58,604 nucleotides of DNA from Marinifilum fragile JCM 15579 (GCF_001310955.1 NZ_BAZX01000028.1:1-58604); one strand, 5' to 3'; numbered from the stretch's first letter, positions 16,123-25,776 are shown. The notes: generated by a model not told the origin, from the sequence alone. Translations and numbers: made by a program.

Positions 16123-17259
16123 ATGTCAGGAATTTATTTTCATATCCCTTTTTGTAAACAGCTTTGCCACTATTGTGCTTTTCACAAGAGTATTTCGCTG
16201 CAATCTACCAATGATATGCTTGAATGCTTTAAAAAGGAGTTGGAATTACGAAAGGATTATCTAGATCAAAAATCTGTTTCGACCATATATTTTGGTGGAG
16301 GAACACCTTCGGTTTACAAGCCGGAACAGATTCAGATGCTAATTGATGAGTGTTCGAAATATTGGAACATTGATACAGATGTTGAAATTACACTAGAAGC
16401 CAATCCTGATGATTTAAATAAGAAATACCTCAAACAACTTCGAAATTCGTCAGTGAATCGATTAAGTGTGGGAATACAATCATTTCATGATGAAGATTTA
16501 ATTTTAATGAATCGCCGACACACTGGTAAGGAAGCATACGATACCATAAAAAGAGCACAAGATTATGGTTTTGATAATATCTCGGTAGATCAGATTTATG
16601 GTGTTCCAGGATTGAGTATGGAAAAATGGATTGAGAATCTTGATTTGGTTTATGATTTGGATATTCAGCATATCTCTTCCTATCATTTAATGTATGATCC
16701 AAATACGGTTTTTTCCAAAAAACTGGAGAAAGGTCAGTTGGTTGAATTAGAAGAAGAGGAGAGTTTTAATCAGTTTAAATATTTGATTGATTCGGCGCGC
16801 GAAAATGGTTTTACGCATTACGAGATATCCAATTTTTGCAAAGATGGATACATATCAAAACACAATTCGAGTTATTGGAAACAAAAGCAATATCTTGGAA
16901 TTGGACCTTCGGCACACTCCTACAATTTAAAACAAAGAGAATGGAATATTGCACACAATTATAAGTACATGAAAGCCGTTCAAGAAGGAGGAGAATTTTC
17001 GGAGAAGGAAGATTTAAATTTCTTTGATCGATTTAATGATTTAATTCTTACCTCGCTTCGAACCTATTGGGGATTGGATTTGGGTTTGGTGAAAGAACAG
17101 TTTGGAGATGATTTGTATCGACATTGTGAAAAAAAGGCAGCAAAGTATATCCAATCAGAACACATCCGTAAGGAGAATAATGCTTTAATATTAAGCGATG
17201 AAGGTGTGTTTATTTCCAATGATATCATGTCTGATTTCTTTTTTATAGAAGAAGATTAA
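16123..17259 (+). CDS. hemW: Radical SAM heme chaperone HemW (coproporphyrinogen-oxidase-like)
   Basis: 378 residues. The radical SAM cluster is C-x3-C-x2-C at Cys11, Cys15 and Cys18 (CKQLCHYC), followed by the SAM-binding GGGTPS and ANPDD. The C-terminal HemW domain is present (KHNSSYWKQKQYLGIGPSAHSY). HemW proteins lack the extra Cys of HemN's CxxxCxxCxC motif, and here the residue after the CxxC is Ala then Phe, so the chaperone is the better name than the oxidase. A weak TAccTTGC -7-like element lies at 16098. The rhodanese gene follows after 11 nt. Confidence 0.92.
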   Translation: MSGIYFHIPFCKQLCHYCAFHKSISLQSTNDMLECFKKELELRKDYLDQKSVSTIYFGGGTPSVYKPEQIQMLIDECSKYWNIDTDVEITLEANPDDLNKKYLKQLRNSSVNRLSVGIQSFHDEDLILMNRRHTGKEAYDTIKRAQDYGFDNISVDQIYGVPGLSMEKWIENLDLVYDLDIQHISSYHLMYDPNTVFSKKLEKGQLVELEEEESFNQFKYLIDSARENGFTHYEISNFCKDGYISKHNSSYWKQKQYLGIGPSAHSYNLKQREWNIAHNYKYMKAVQEGGEFSEKEDLNFFDRFNDLILTSLRTYWGLDLGLVKEQFGDDLYRHCEKKAAKYIQSEHIRKENNALILSDEGVFISNDIMSDFFFIEED

Positions 17260-17270
17260 CGAATAAGAAA

Positions 17271-17663
17271 ATGAAGTATTTAAAGATAGCACTGATCGTA
17301 TTTTTCACCCTGATTGTAAATCAGAATGTATTTGCACAAACTGATACGGTTCAGGTATTAAGTCCAAAGCAATTTTTAAGGGTTGCCAAGTTAAATCCGC
17401 AAGCTGTAGTAATTGATGTTCGATTAAAAAAAGATTTTAAAAAGGGGCATATAGATGGTGCCATGTTAGCTGAAACATCAGACAAATTGTATCAGATAAT
17501 CGATTCGTTGGGAGAGAGGAAGACCTATTTGCTTTACTGCAAATATGGTGAGAGAAGTATTGCTGCGGGCAAAATGCTATTTAAAAAATATAAGATTAAG
17601 GTTTGTTCTTTAGAGGATGGATTGGATTATTGGAAAGAACTGAAAATGGAAATTGTGAAATAA
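17271..17663 (+). CDS. Exported single-domain rhodanese
   Basis: 130 residues: signal peptide (IALIVFFTLIVNQNVFA), then one rhodanese domain with VVIDVRLKKDFKKGHIDGA and the active-site loop YCKYGERS, catalytic Cys90. Rhodaneses transfer sulfane sulfur or serve in redox work; the periplasmic location suggests the latter class. Lies 11 nt after hemW and is probably co-transcribed with it, though no functional link is known. Confidence 0.88.
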   Translation: MKYLKIALIVFFTLIVNQNVFAQTDTVQVLSPKQFLRVAKLNPQAVVIDVRLKKDFKKGHIDGAMLAETSDKLYQIIDSLGERKTYLLYCKYGERSIAAGKMLFKKYKIKVCSLEDGLDYWKELKMEIVK

Positions 17664-17742
17664 CTTTCCGATTTTTGTCATAAACTTTTTCAGGTATGAT
17701 AGATCATCAGAAAAATAGAGAATACTTGCAATAATACAATGT

Positions 17743-17776
17743 AAAAAAAGCAGACCCATTTGAGCCTGCTTTTTTT
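17743..17776. terminator. Bidirectional terminator
   Basis: AAAAAAAGCAG and CTGCTTTTTTT flank a 12-nt loop. It separates the hemW unit from the convergent lipoprotein gene and has A and T tracts on both sides. Confidence 0.75.
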
Positions 17777-17795
17777 ATATTATTGTGAATTCAGA

Positions 17796-19787
17796 TTATA
17801 ATTCAGCTTCGATCCATGACCAAGTTGAGATATCAACTTTAGCAGCATCTTTACCTGAATTCAATTCATACTTCTTAGTTTCTCCATCTAATAAAGTAGC
17901 ATCTGCATCAGCTCCGTTAATCTGAACGTTAGCTAAAGCTCCATTATCTTTCATATCCAAATCAACAGTATAACCTTTTAGGTATAATCCTGTAATTGTA
18001 GCACCAGAGGTACTTTTGAATTGAAGTGCAGTACCACCAACAGTTGAAATTGCAGTTACATTTTCGAATTGTGGGTTGTTGTTTACTTTATCACCTTCGA
18101 ATGCAGTAGAAAATCCTTCAATAGTGTGAGAAATGTAAGTGTTAGTTACTTTTCCGCTCCATCCTTCAGTCCAGTCTACAGAGTCATCTTCGTTGTTTTC
18201 CAGGTATAGATTGCTTACTGATACAGTACCACCAAAGAACTCGATACCATCATCAGAACCGTTGATTACAGCTACATTTTCGATAGTAGTTGCAGAACCT
18301 ACAGCGTATAATGAAACACCGTTGTACTGAGATTCTGAGTTAATTTGAGCACCTGTTCCTTTGATAACAAGGTGAGAAATAGAACCTGAATTATCATCAT
18401 CAGTAGTACCACCATAAACAAAACCACCAACTTCAGCAACAGAGTTTGCACCAGCAGTTGTAGTAGCTTTACCACAAATGGTTAATCCACCCCAGTCACC
18501 TGGCTGACCTAAGTCAGAAGAAATTACAACAGGATCCTTAGCGGTTCCCTGGATATCAATAGTACCACCCATTAATACAGCAATGTATACTTCAGTACCA
18601 CCTGCATCAGCGTGAATTTTGGTACCAGCAGGAATAGTTAATGAAGCACCGTCTTGTACAATATAGGCGCCAGTTAAACGGTATGATTTTGTAGCATCAA
18701 GTGTTACATCAGAATCAACATTACCCGATAGTTCTTCAACAATAGCAACGTCTGCATCAACCCATGTCCAAGCGCTTGGATCAACAGTAGCAGGAGCATT
18801 ATAACTATTAGCAGGATCAGCATTAACACCTTCAATTTGTACATTTGCTAAATCGCCACCATCTTTCATATCGATACTTTTTGTGTAACCGCTTAATGAT
18901 AAACCTGTAATTGTAGCACCAGAAGTACTCTTGAATTGAAGAGCAGTACCACCAACAGTAGAAACAGCAGTTAGGTTGATCAACTTAGGATTGTTGTTTA
19001 CTTTATCACCTTCTACAACAGTTGAGAAACCTGCGATAGTATGCTCTACATATGCATTTGTTACGGTTCCGTTCCATCCTTCAGTCCAATCAATTGCATC
19101 ATCTTCGTTGTTTTGTAAGAATAAGTTCTCAACAGAAACAGTTCCACCAAAGAACTCAACACCATCATCAGAACCGTTGATTACTGCAACATTTTTAACT
19201 ACTGTGCTTGATCCTACAGCGTAGAAAGAAACACCATTATATTGTGACTCAGAGTTAATTTGAGCACCTGTACCTTTAATTACAAGGTTTTTGATGTTAC
19301 CTGAATTATCATCATCAGAAGAACCACCGTAAACAAAACCACCTACTTCGGCAACAGAGTTTGGACCAGCCGTAGTAGTAGCTTTACCACAGATAGTTAA
19401 TCCTCCCCAATCACCTGGCTGGGCAGCAGAAGATGTCATAACAACAGGATTTGATTCAGTACCTTGAATATCAATCATACCACCCATTAAAACTGCAATA
19501 TAAACATCAGTACCACCGTTATCAGCAATAATTTCGGTACCAGCAGGAATTGTTAAAGTCATTCCATCAGGTACAATAAAAGAACCTGAAAGATCGTATT
19601 GAACAGATGCATCAAGAGTATAATTCTCTGTTAACTGTCCATTCATAATACCATTTTGAAGATTTTCGATTACTTCTTCAACCACGGGTACTGGATCTGG
19701 TTCTGGATCATCATCATCAGAACAGCTTGTAAAGAAAGGCATTACTAATATTGCCAAACCGAAAATTTTAATAGTTAATTTTTTCAT
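17796..19787 (-). CDS. Surface-exposed lipoprotein with two tandem about 300-residue beta-helix-like repeats
   Basis: 663 residues. A lipoprotein signal ends at Cys22 (MPFFTSC) and the next residues are SDDDD, which matches the lipoprotein export signal that directs Bacteroidota lipoproteins to the cell surface. The mature part is an internal duplication: residues about 40-345 and 346-663 align closely, each with SLTIPAGT or TLTIPAGT, GGTxVYIAVLMGG, QPGDWGGLTICGKATTTAG, GGFVYGG, KGTGAQINSESQYNGVS, VINGSDDG, NNEDD and GWxGxVTN. The repeats suggest parallel beta-helix folds. It follows the TonB-dependent receptor after 45 nt and is probably its partner. Possible Pho-box repeats upstream of the receptor suggest phosphate control. 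Substrate unknown. Confidence 0.85.
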   Translation of the reverse strand: MKKLTIKIFGLAILVMPFFTSCSDDDDPEPDPVPVVEEVIENLQNGIMNGQLTENYTLDASVQYDLSGSFIVPDGMTLTIPAGTEIIADNGGTDVYIAVLMGGMIDIQGTESNPVVMTSSAAQPGDWGGLTICGKATTTAGPNSVAEVGGFVYGGSSDDDNSGNIKNLVIKGTGAQINSESQYNGVSFYAVGSSTVVKNVAVINGSDDGVEFFGGTVSVENLFLQNNEDDAIDWTEGWNGTVTNAYVEHTIAGFSTVVEGDKVNNNPKLINLTAVSTVGGTALQFKSTSGATITGLSLSGYTKSIDMKDGGDLANVQIEGVNADPANSYNAPATVDPSAWTWVDADVAIVEELSGNVDSDVTLDATKSYRLTGAYIVQDGASLTIPAGTKIHADAGGTEVYIAVLMGGTIDIQGTAKDPVVISSDLGQPGDWGGLTICGKATTTAGANSVAEVGGFVYGGTTDDDNSGSISHLVIKGTGAQINSESQYNGVSLYAVGSATTIENVAVINGSDDGIEFFGGTVSVSNLYLENNEDDSVDWTEGWSGKVTNTYISHTIEGFSTAFEGDKVNNNPQFENVTAISTVGGTALQFKSTSGATITGLYLKGYTVDLDMKDNGALANVQINGADADATLLDGETKKYELNSGKDAAKVDISTWSWIEAEL

Positions 19788-19832
19788 TTTTGTTTTAATT
19801 TTTGGAATATAAAAAAGTTATTTAGTTACTTA

Positions 19833-22607
19833 CTATAAGTTGATTTTAACACCTAAACTAAGGCTGATGCCTTTTTTATAGGATTTTACAATCTCATTGG
19901 TAGAAGGGGCTCCTGAAGTAGGATCTACTTTTTGAGATTGCTCTATATCAGGATTTAGTAAGTTTTTACCTGATAGTTTCAAAGAGATACGATCTGATAA
20001 TTTTTTGCTAATTACCATATCAAGAGTTACAAATCCTTTCTCAATAATTTCATTATTATAAAGTGTTGCGGAGTTCGCGAAGCTTTCAGGAGCTCCAAGC
20101 GCATATATTTTATCTGATGAATAATTTCCTGATAAAGCTGCTTTGAATTCTTTTTCTTTTCGGTTAGAAAAACTTAAAGTTCCATTCATGATAAAATCTG
20201 ATGCTCCTTGCAAGTCAGTTTCAGTTTTATTGTTGTATTGAAATTCTTCAAGTAGATCTTGGTTGAACCACATTTTTGTTGCATTTAGAATTAAATTTAA
20301 TTCCGGCATTCCTGTAGTTTCAGCCTTTATTAAAGCCAATCTAGTTTCAAACTCAAGGCCATAAACATCAGCCTTATCTCCGGTATTTGCGAAATAGAAA
20401 TACCCAGATGAACCTCTGGTTAATGCGAGATTGATTGGATCATTTATCATTTTGTAGAAAGCAGAGACAGAAACAAGTTGTTTAGCAGTTGGGAACATTT
20501 CCCATTTTAAATCAAAATTGTAGTCATCAGAATTCTTCAGGTTTGGATTACCTTTGGTAATGCGACCAGTAGGGGAAACATACTCAAATGGAGAAAGCTC
20601 CTTGAATTCTGGCAGTGTTATGGTTTTACTAAAAGCAAAACGAAGTGCACTCTTATCAGTTAATTGATATTTTAAATTAAGAGCAGGTAATACATTGTTG
20701 TAGTCATTTGAAATGCTCCCAATTCTTGTAGTTTGTGTTTCTAAATTAACGTAATTGGCAACGTCCCAATCTGCTTCAATTTTGTCCATTTCGTAACGAA
20801 CTCCAACATTACCTGATAACTTATTTATTTGGAATGCTGTATTTAAATATCCAGCGTAAACATCAAGTGTAGCATTAAATATGTCTGGTTTACCAACTCT
20901 AAGTCTTAAATCGTTATTCAGATTCCCATAAAGAGAAGTATTTAGAAGAACATCATCTAAATCATTAACACTCGGTACTTGAAATTGAGTTCCTTTTGCT
21001 CTAACCCCAACGAATAAAGAGTTAAAGTCTCTTTCTTTCTTTCTAAAATCTCCACCAAATGTAATTTTCAGTTTTCTATCGTCGGTATCAACAAGTTTTA
21101 ATTCATCTTTTAGATAACCGTTAATTTCAGAGTCTTCTATATACTGTTCTGATTTTCTTTGTTGATAATCACCAACATGAGCAAACTGAACGGTATTGGC
21201 ATCAAAAATATTTACTTCGTTACGAATACGATTTGGTTCTTCTGCTTTAACTGTGTTAAAACCAATAGCCCAGTTTATTTTGTTATTATCTCCAATTTTG
21301 TGAGACCCTAACATTTGGTTTATGAATAGAATTGTTTCTTTAAGATTTTGATCTCTTACAAAAGCACCTTCTTGCTGAGGATCCTGATCACGAACAAAAC
21401 CTTCACCGTTTCCACCTTGCTCATAAAGTTCATCCTTTGTTTTATGAACATACAAAGTGTTTAAATTAATACTATGATTAGGATTTAGATGCAAAGTAAG
21501 GTTTAATAAACCAGTAGTATTTATTTTGGTTTCGTATTTCTCTGTAAAATTGAAAGAGTTATTTATATTATTCATACGAAAATTCTGGTATTCACCCTCT
21601 TGATAAGAAGATTTATTTTCGTGAGAAATAGTAGCAAATACAGATAAGTCTTTCTCGAAAAGCTTGAATTTTTTACCAGCTAAAATTGAAAAATCATATC
21701 CTATTGGAAAATCTCTTTTATCAGTACTCCAACTTTGACTTGTTATTGCCTCTTCAGTATCATAGGGTTTATCGTAAAAACCCAATGTCATGTCCTGGTA
21801 ATTTTGGGTAGTTCTGAAATTGTCAAAAATTCCGCTTTTTAAAACATTTGTATTGGCTTTTGTTGATAATCCAATACTAATTTTATCGCTAAATGTTTTA
21901 GATACAATATCTACATTTCCAGAAGACTGATCAGCATAGTTTTCTGCTGAATAGGTTTTATTAATACTTATATTTTTAATAATATCAGTACCAAATAGGT
22001 TAAGATCAATGTTTTTCTTTTCAACATCATCCGATGGAATTGGTAATCCATTCATGGTTGTTGAAAGATATCTGTCACCCAATCCTCTTACATATACATC
22101 TCCGGATCCTTCGTTTTTGGTAACACCTGAAATTTTTGAAGCCGCTGCTGCTGCATCCGAAACGCCTTGAGTTGCCAATTCTTGTGCACCAATTGATTGC
22201 TTAATGCCTACAGATTTTTTCTGATCCAATAAAAGAACTACTTCAGATTCTCGGTTTGCCTTGGCAACTACTTTAACATCTTCAAGTGCAACTGTTGATT
22301 CTCCCATTACAAAATCAACAACCGCTGAATTATCTTCAGCTACATTTAAATTTTCTTTTGAAGAGGTTTCGTAAGAAATAAAAGAACATTTTACTGTTAC
22401 TGTTCCAACAGGAACATTAGGAATGGTATAATTACCATCAAAATCGGTTACTGTTCCTAAAGTAGTTCCATCCACATAAACCGAAGCTCCAATTAATGCT
22501 TCACCGGTTTTTCCATCCTTCACATTTCCAGTAATGCTTCCCTTCTGCGCATATAAACCAAATGAAGAAAGAGTTAGTAATAAAACTAATAATACTTGTT
22601 TTGTCAT
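19833..22607 (-). CDS. TonB-dependent outer-membrane receptor with CarboxypepD_reg domain
   Basis: 924 residues. Signal peptide (LLVLLLTLSSFGLYA); carboxypeptidase-regulatory-like beta-sandwich (about 22-105: GSITGNVKDGKTGEALIGASV, then GTVTDFDGNY); plug domain (about 120-230: SDAAAAASKISGVTKNEGSGDVYVRGLGDRYLSTTMNG read in parts); then a long beta-barrel ending in an aromatic-rich amphipathic strand. It takes up a substrate larger than porin limits, driven by TonB-ExbBD. It is followed by a surface lipoprotein and is divergent from a PhoR/PhoB-like pair. A TTAAC-N6-TTAAC direct repeat (11-nt period) lies 120 nt upstream on the same strand. A role in phosphate or phosphorylated-compound uptake is inferred from this context only. 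Confidence 0.92.
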   Translation of the reverse strand: MTKQVLLVLLLTLSSFGLYAQKGSITGNVKDGKTGEALIGASVYVDGTTLGTVTDFDGNYTIPNVPVGTVTVKCSFISYETSSKENLNVAEDNSAVVDFVMGESTVALEDVKVVAKANRESEVVLLLDQKKSVGIKQSIGAQELATQGVSDAAAAASKISGVTKNEGSGDVYVRGLGDRYLSTTMNGLPIPSDDVEKKNIDLNLFGTDIIKNISINKTYSAENYADQSSGNVDIVSKTFSDKISIGLSTKANTNVLKSGIFDNFRTTQNYQDMTLGFYDKPYDTEEAITSQSWSTDKRDFPIGYDFSILAGKKFKLFEKDLSVFATISHENKSSYQEGEYQNFRMNNINNSFNFTEKYETKINTTGLLNLTLHLNPNHSINLNTLYVHKTKDELYEQGGNGEGFVRDQDPQQEGAFVRDQNLKETILFINQMLGSHKIGDNNKINWAIGFNTVKAEEPNRIRNEVNIFDANTVQFAHVGDYQQRKSEQYIEDSEINGYLKDELKLVDTDDRKLKITFGGDFRKKERDFNSLFVGVRAKGTQFQVPSVNDLDDVLLNTSLYGNLNNDLRLRVGKPDIFNATLDVYAGYLNTAFQINKLSGNVGVRYEMDKIEADWDVANYVNLETQTTRIGSISNDYNNVLPALNLKYQLTDKSALRFAFSKTITLPEFKELSPFEYVSPTGRITKGNPNLKNSDDYNFDLKWEMFPTAKQLVSVSAFYKMINDPINLALTRGSSGYFYFANTGDKADVYGLEFETRLALIKAETTGMPELNLILNATKMWFNQDLLEEFQYNNKTETDLQGASDFIMNGTLSFSNRKEKEFKAALSGNYSSDKIYALGAPESFANSATLYNNEIIEKGFVTLDMVISKKLSDRISLKLSGKNLLNPDIEQSQKVDPTSGAPSTNEIVKSYKKGISLSLGVKINL

Positions 22608-22726
22608 TTTTTTCCTTAATAAGTCAATACGATTTTTACTTTCAAATCACATTGCGATGTTAGGAATGATATATGATCAGAATAATAAGATGGCTTTAAA
22701 TAAAAATTATAAAAATTGGCTGCGGT

Positions 22727-22743
22727 GTTAATTTCAAGTTAAT
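22727..22743 (-). promoter_or_regulatory. Possible Pho-box-like direct repeat upstream of the TonB receptor
   Basis: Plus strand GTTAAT-TTCAA-GTTAAT; on the minus strand this reads as TTAACT-TGAAA-TTAACA when shifted by one base, two hexamers with 11-nt period. The Bacillus PhoP box is made of TTAACA-like hexamers spaced by about 5 nt. Matches at 23029, 23071 and 51648 upstream of phosphate-type genes strengthen it. Confidence 0.5.
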
Positions 22744-23028
22744 GTGCATTAGGAATGTTAAAGCTCTGTAAATACAGGGTTAAAAATGGGAACCTATTTT
22801 TAATATTCTTGAATGGTAATTCTTTGTATAACAGTGAATAAAGAATATTGGTTACAATAACATGAAGGAAAAATTACACAATTATTACAGACTTTAATTC
22901 TTTTAAAAAAGTAGAAAAAAGATGATTTTTTACTTGAGATATTTAGCAAGTAAAATCTTAAAAAAGAACTCTGCTTTTTACATCATTTAAAGTTCCTGAA
23001 TACTTAAGGCAATATTATTGAGGAAATG

Positions 23029-23045
23029 TTAAGATTTAATTAAGA
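23029..23045 (+). promoter_or_regulatory. Possible Pho-box-like direct repeat (distal), PhoR-like gene
   Basis: TTAAGA-TTTAA-TTAAGA, two identical hexamers with an 11-nt period, 168 nt upstream of the kinase start at 23213. Weaker than the neighbouring TTAAC repeat because the fifth base is G. Confidence 0.4.
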
Positions 23046-23070
23046 TTCAAGCTTCTGAAATACAATAAGA

Positions 23071-23087
23071 TTAACGAAAAGTTAACT
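23071..23087 (+). promoter_or_regulatory. Possible Pho-box-like direct repeat (proximal), PhoR-like gene
   Basis: TTAACG-AAAAG-TTAACT, 11-nt period, 126 nt upstream of the kinase start. It may mediate autoregulation of the two-component pair. Confidence 0.5.
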
Positions 23088-23212
23088 TCTATTTCAGAAA
23101 ATATCCTACTTTTATTTAAATATTTGCAACGCATTATAAAGTGTGAAACGCAATGTTATTGACAGAACAAAACACCTGGAGATTTTTATTTTCAGGTAAG
23201 ATAAATAGAGAA

Positions 23213-24250
23213 ATGAAAATTATTTCATCAACAAAAGTTAGTCTTTTTGTTAGTTTACTAGCAGGAGGTATAGTAATGGTATTTTGTGCCATATGTTTAT
23301 TCTTACCAATTCAGCCAAGCTATATCATAGTTTTTGGAGTACTTTCTACTTGGATTATTTATAGTCTGAGTAAAGTTTTGGTAAATCGATTTTTATACTC
23401 CAAAGTGAGAATGCTTTACAAAACCATTCACGACACCCAGATAATCGATAAAGAACTAGGTGATAAAGTTAAAAGTACTGACATTTTAGTTGAAGCAGAA
23501 AAAGAGGTCAGAGAATGGAGTGAGAAAAGAGGTTCTTTGGTGGCACAACTTAAAAAACAAGAAAAGTTTAGAAAGGAATTTATTGGGAATGTATCACATG
23601 AATTAAAAACTCCTATTTTTAATATCCAAGGATATATACTAACACTGCTTGATGGTGGTTTGGAAGATAAATCTATAAACCGAAACTATCTGGAAAGAAC
23701 CGAAAAGAGTATAAATAGAATGATTACCATCGTTAAGGATTTGGAGGTCATTTCTAAATTAGAGTCGGGAGAGTTAAAGCTAATGCTCGAAAGATTCAAT
23801 ATTGCAGATTTGATAAATGAGGTTTTGGAAATGCAGGAAATGAGAGCTCATAAGAATGGAATAAAGCTAAACTTTATTCAACGTGTCGATGCTCCCAAAT
23901 TTGTATATGCCGATAAAAAGGAAATCTTTCAGGTTTTAAATAATTTAATAGTAAATTCGATAAAATACGGTAAAGATAAAGGTACCACAACAATTGAAGT
24001 GATGAGCATGGATAATAAAGCACTCATTGAAGTAAGAGATAATGGTATCGGAATTGAATCGGATAATTTACCACGTATTTTCGAGCGATTTTTTAGAGTG
24101 GATAAAAGTAGAGCACGAAATATGGGCGGTTCGGGCTTAGGCCTTGCAATTGTTAAGCATATTATTGATGCTCACAATCAAAGTATAAATGTAAGCAGTA
24201 CTTATGGCGAAGGTACGAGTTTTACTTTTTCACTGGATAAATCAAAATAA
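23213..24250 (+). CDS. PhoR-like membrane sensor histidine kinase
   Basis: Start placed at the ATG at 23213, because MKIISSTKVSLFVSLLAGGIV is the usual N-terminus of this group; an upstream ATG at 23153 would add 20 residues ahead of the first membrane span. Two close membrane helices (about 8-31 and 37-55) leave almost no periplasmic loop. Then comes a HAMP-like linker, HisKA with His129 in GNVSHELKTP, and HATPase (NLIVNSIKYG, DNGIGIE, IFERFFRVDKSR, GSGLGLAIVKHI). 345 residues. It precedes a PhoB-like regulator by 24 nt. The lack of a periplasmic sensor and the PhoR-like sequence agree with phosphate sensing through other proteins; the assignment to phosphate is inference. Confidence 0.88.
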   Translation: MKIISSTKVSLFVSLLAGGIVMVFCAICLFLPIQPSYIIVFGVLSTWIIYSLSKVLVNRFLYSKVRMLYKTIHDTQIIDKELGDKVKSTDILVEAEKEVREWSEKRGSLVAQLKKQEKFRKEFIGNVSHELKTPIFNIQGYILTLLDGGLEDKSINRNYLERTEKSINRMITIVKDLEVISKLESGELKLMLERFNIADLINEVLEMQEMRAHKNGIKLNFIQRVDAPKFVYADKKEIFQVLNNLIVNSIKYGKDKGTTTIEVMSMDNKALIEVRDNGIGIESDNLPRIFERFFRVDKSRARNMGGSGLGLAIVKHIIDAHNQSINVSSTYGEGTSFTFSLDKSK

Positions 24251-24274
24251 TAAGAACTAAACAACCAATACCAA

Positions 24275-24982
24275 ATGGAAAGTAGTAATTACAAAATTTT
24301 ATTGGTAGACGATGAGTCGGATATTCTGGAATTCTTAAGTTATAATCTTAAAAAGGAAGGTTTTCAGGTGTCAACTGCCGGTGATGGCAAAGAGGCAATA
24401 GAAAAAGCTAAAAAATTGCATCCACATTTAATTATTTTAGATGTAATGATGCCGGAAATGGATGGAATCGAAACATGCGAGAAAATCAGATCGTTGCCTG
24501 AGTTTTCAGATGTACTGATTTCTTTCTTAACAGCAAGAGGAGAGGACTATTCTCAAATTGCAGGATTCGAAGCTGGTGCTGATGACTATATCAGTAAACC
24601 AATAAAGCCAAAAGTTTTTATTAGTCGTGTTAAAGCATTACTAAAAAGATCGGGAAGAGTTTCTGAGGAAGGAGGCAATACTAGTAATGGATTAATAAGC
24701 ATTGGCAATATTTCAATTGATCGTGAGAGATATTTAATTATTCAGGATGGAAAAGAATTCTCATTGCCACGAAAAGAGTTTGAATTATTGATTTTGTTGG
24801 TATCTCGTCCACAAAAAGTTTTCACTCGCGATGAGATTTATTCTTCAATTTGGGGTGAAAAAATTATAGTTGGAGATAGAACAATTGATGTTCACATCAG
24901 AAAACTTCGTGAAAAAATTGGTGATGATTACATTCAAACGGTAAAGGGAGTTGGTTATAAATTTGTTGACGCAGCAAATTAA
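24275..24982 (+). CDS. PhoB/OmpR-family response regulator
   Basis: 235 residues. Receiver domain with acidic pocket VDDE at 11-14, phospho-acceptor Asp56 in ILDVMMPEMDG, TARGED region and Lys in SKPIKPK; then an OmpR-type winged helix (about 135-232) with SLPRKEFELLILLVSRPQKVF and RTIDVHIRKLREKIG, ending GVGYKF. Partner of the kinase 24 nt upstream. PhoB-like regulators bind tandem hexamers with 11-nt period, consistent with the repeats found upstream of this operon, of the TonB receptor and of the Pit transporter. Its stop overlaps the convergent comF gene by 4 nt. Confidence 0.92.
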   Translation: MESSNYKILLVDDESDILEFLSYNLKKEGFQVSTAGDGKEAIEKAKKLHPHLIILDVMMPEMDGIETCEKIRSLPEFSDVLISFLTARGEDYSQIAGFEAGADDYISKPIKPKVFISRVKALLKRSGRVSEEGGNTSNGLISIGNISIDRERYLIIQDGKEFSLPRKEFELLILLVSRPQKVFTRDEIYSSIWGEKIIVGDRTIDVHIRKLREKIGDDYIQTVKGVGYKFVDAAN

Positions 24983-25689
24983 GCATATGCCAAGGTAGCA
25001 ATACTTACTTTGCTACCTTTTGCTTCTAAAATTGCCTGTGCGCAGGCTTCCAATGTAGAACCTGTTGTGACTACATCATCTACCAATAAAATATGTTTGT
25101 GTTCAAATAGTTTTGTATCACGAAGCTTAAATATATTATCGACATTTTCCCAACGCTCCAATTTGGATTTTTTGGTTTGAGATTGGGTATGAACTGATCG
25201 ATAAAGGTTTGAACCATTTACCTCAAGTTTCATAATTTCTTTCATTCCATTGGCAATTACTTCTGCCTGATTGTATCCACGAATTTTCTTTTTTTTGGGA
25301 TGCAACGGAACTGGAACAATTAGATCAACATCATCAAAGAACTTTGAATTTCTTAATTGGTGGGCAAGTTGTTTACCAAGTTCAATACCGATATCAGTTC
25401 GGTGATGGTATTTTAGCTTGTGAATTAATTTTTGGAATTTACTTCCCTTAGAAAACGTAAAATAGGAACATGCATATTCAATTTTTACTCTTCCCCAAAA
25501 GAGAATCGAAACAGGATTGTTTTTTTGTAAATGAAAATCAGTTTTTGGAATTTGGTACAAGCAGCGACTACAAATGGCAATCTCGTTTTTAAATAAAACG
25601 TTGCCACACGACTGACAAATATTGGGATAAAACAGATTGATAAAATCATCCCATAGTCCAGATATCCTGTGATTTAACTGAGAAATCAT
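24979..25689 (-). CDS. ComF-family phosphoribosyltransferase-like protein
   Basis: 236 residues. N-terminal zinc-ribbon-like cysteines (CQSCG about residues 25-29 and CSRC about 40-43), then a type I phosphoribosyltransferase fold with VPVPLHPKKKKIRGYNQAE and the PRPP-binding loop ILLVDDVVTTGSTL. ComF is needed for DNA uptake in naturally competent bacteria, probably with DprA/PriA; most Bacteroidota have a homologue of unclear role. Convergent overlap of 4 nt with the response regulator; no terminator is visible between them. Confidence 0.9.
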   Translation of the reverse strand: MISQLNHRISGLWDDFINLFYPNICQSCGNVLFKNEIAICSRCLYQIPKTDFHLQKNNPVSILFWGRVKIEYACSYFTFSKGSKFQKLIHKLKYHHRTDIGIELGKQLAHQLRNSKFFDDVDLIVPVPLHPKKKKIRGYNQAEVIANGMKEIMKLEVNGSNLYRSVHTQSQTKKSKLERWENVDNIFKLRDTKLFEHKHILLVDDVVTTGSTLEACAQAILEAKGSKVSIATLAYA

Positions 25690-25776
25690 CCTTTTGTAAT
25701 ATTATCTCAATAAAAAGTTAACCAACACTTAAGGTTTTGATAAGCTTCTTATAATCAAAGCTAAAATATGTCACCT

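Noticed and set aside
18139..19224. Plus-strand ORFs inside the duplicated lipoprotein gene
   Set aside because: Both are reverse reads of the same repeated coding sequence, appearing twice because the gene is duplicated.
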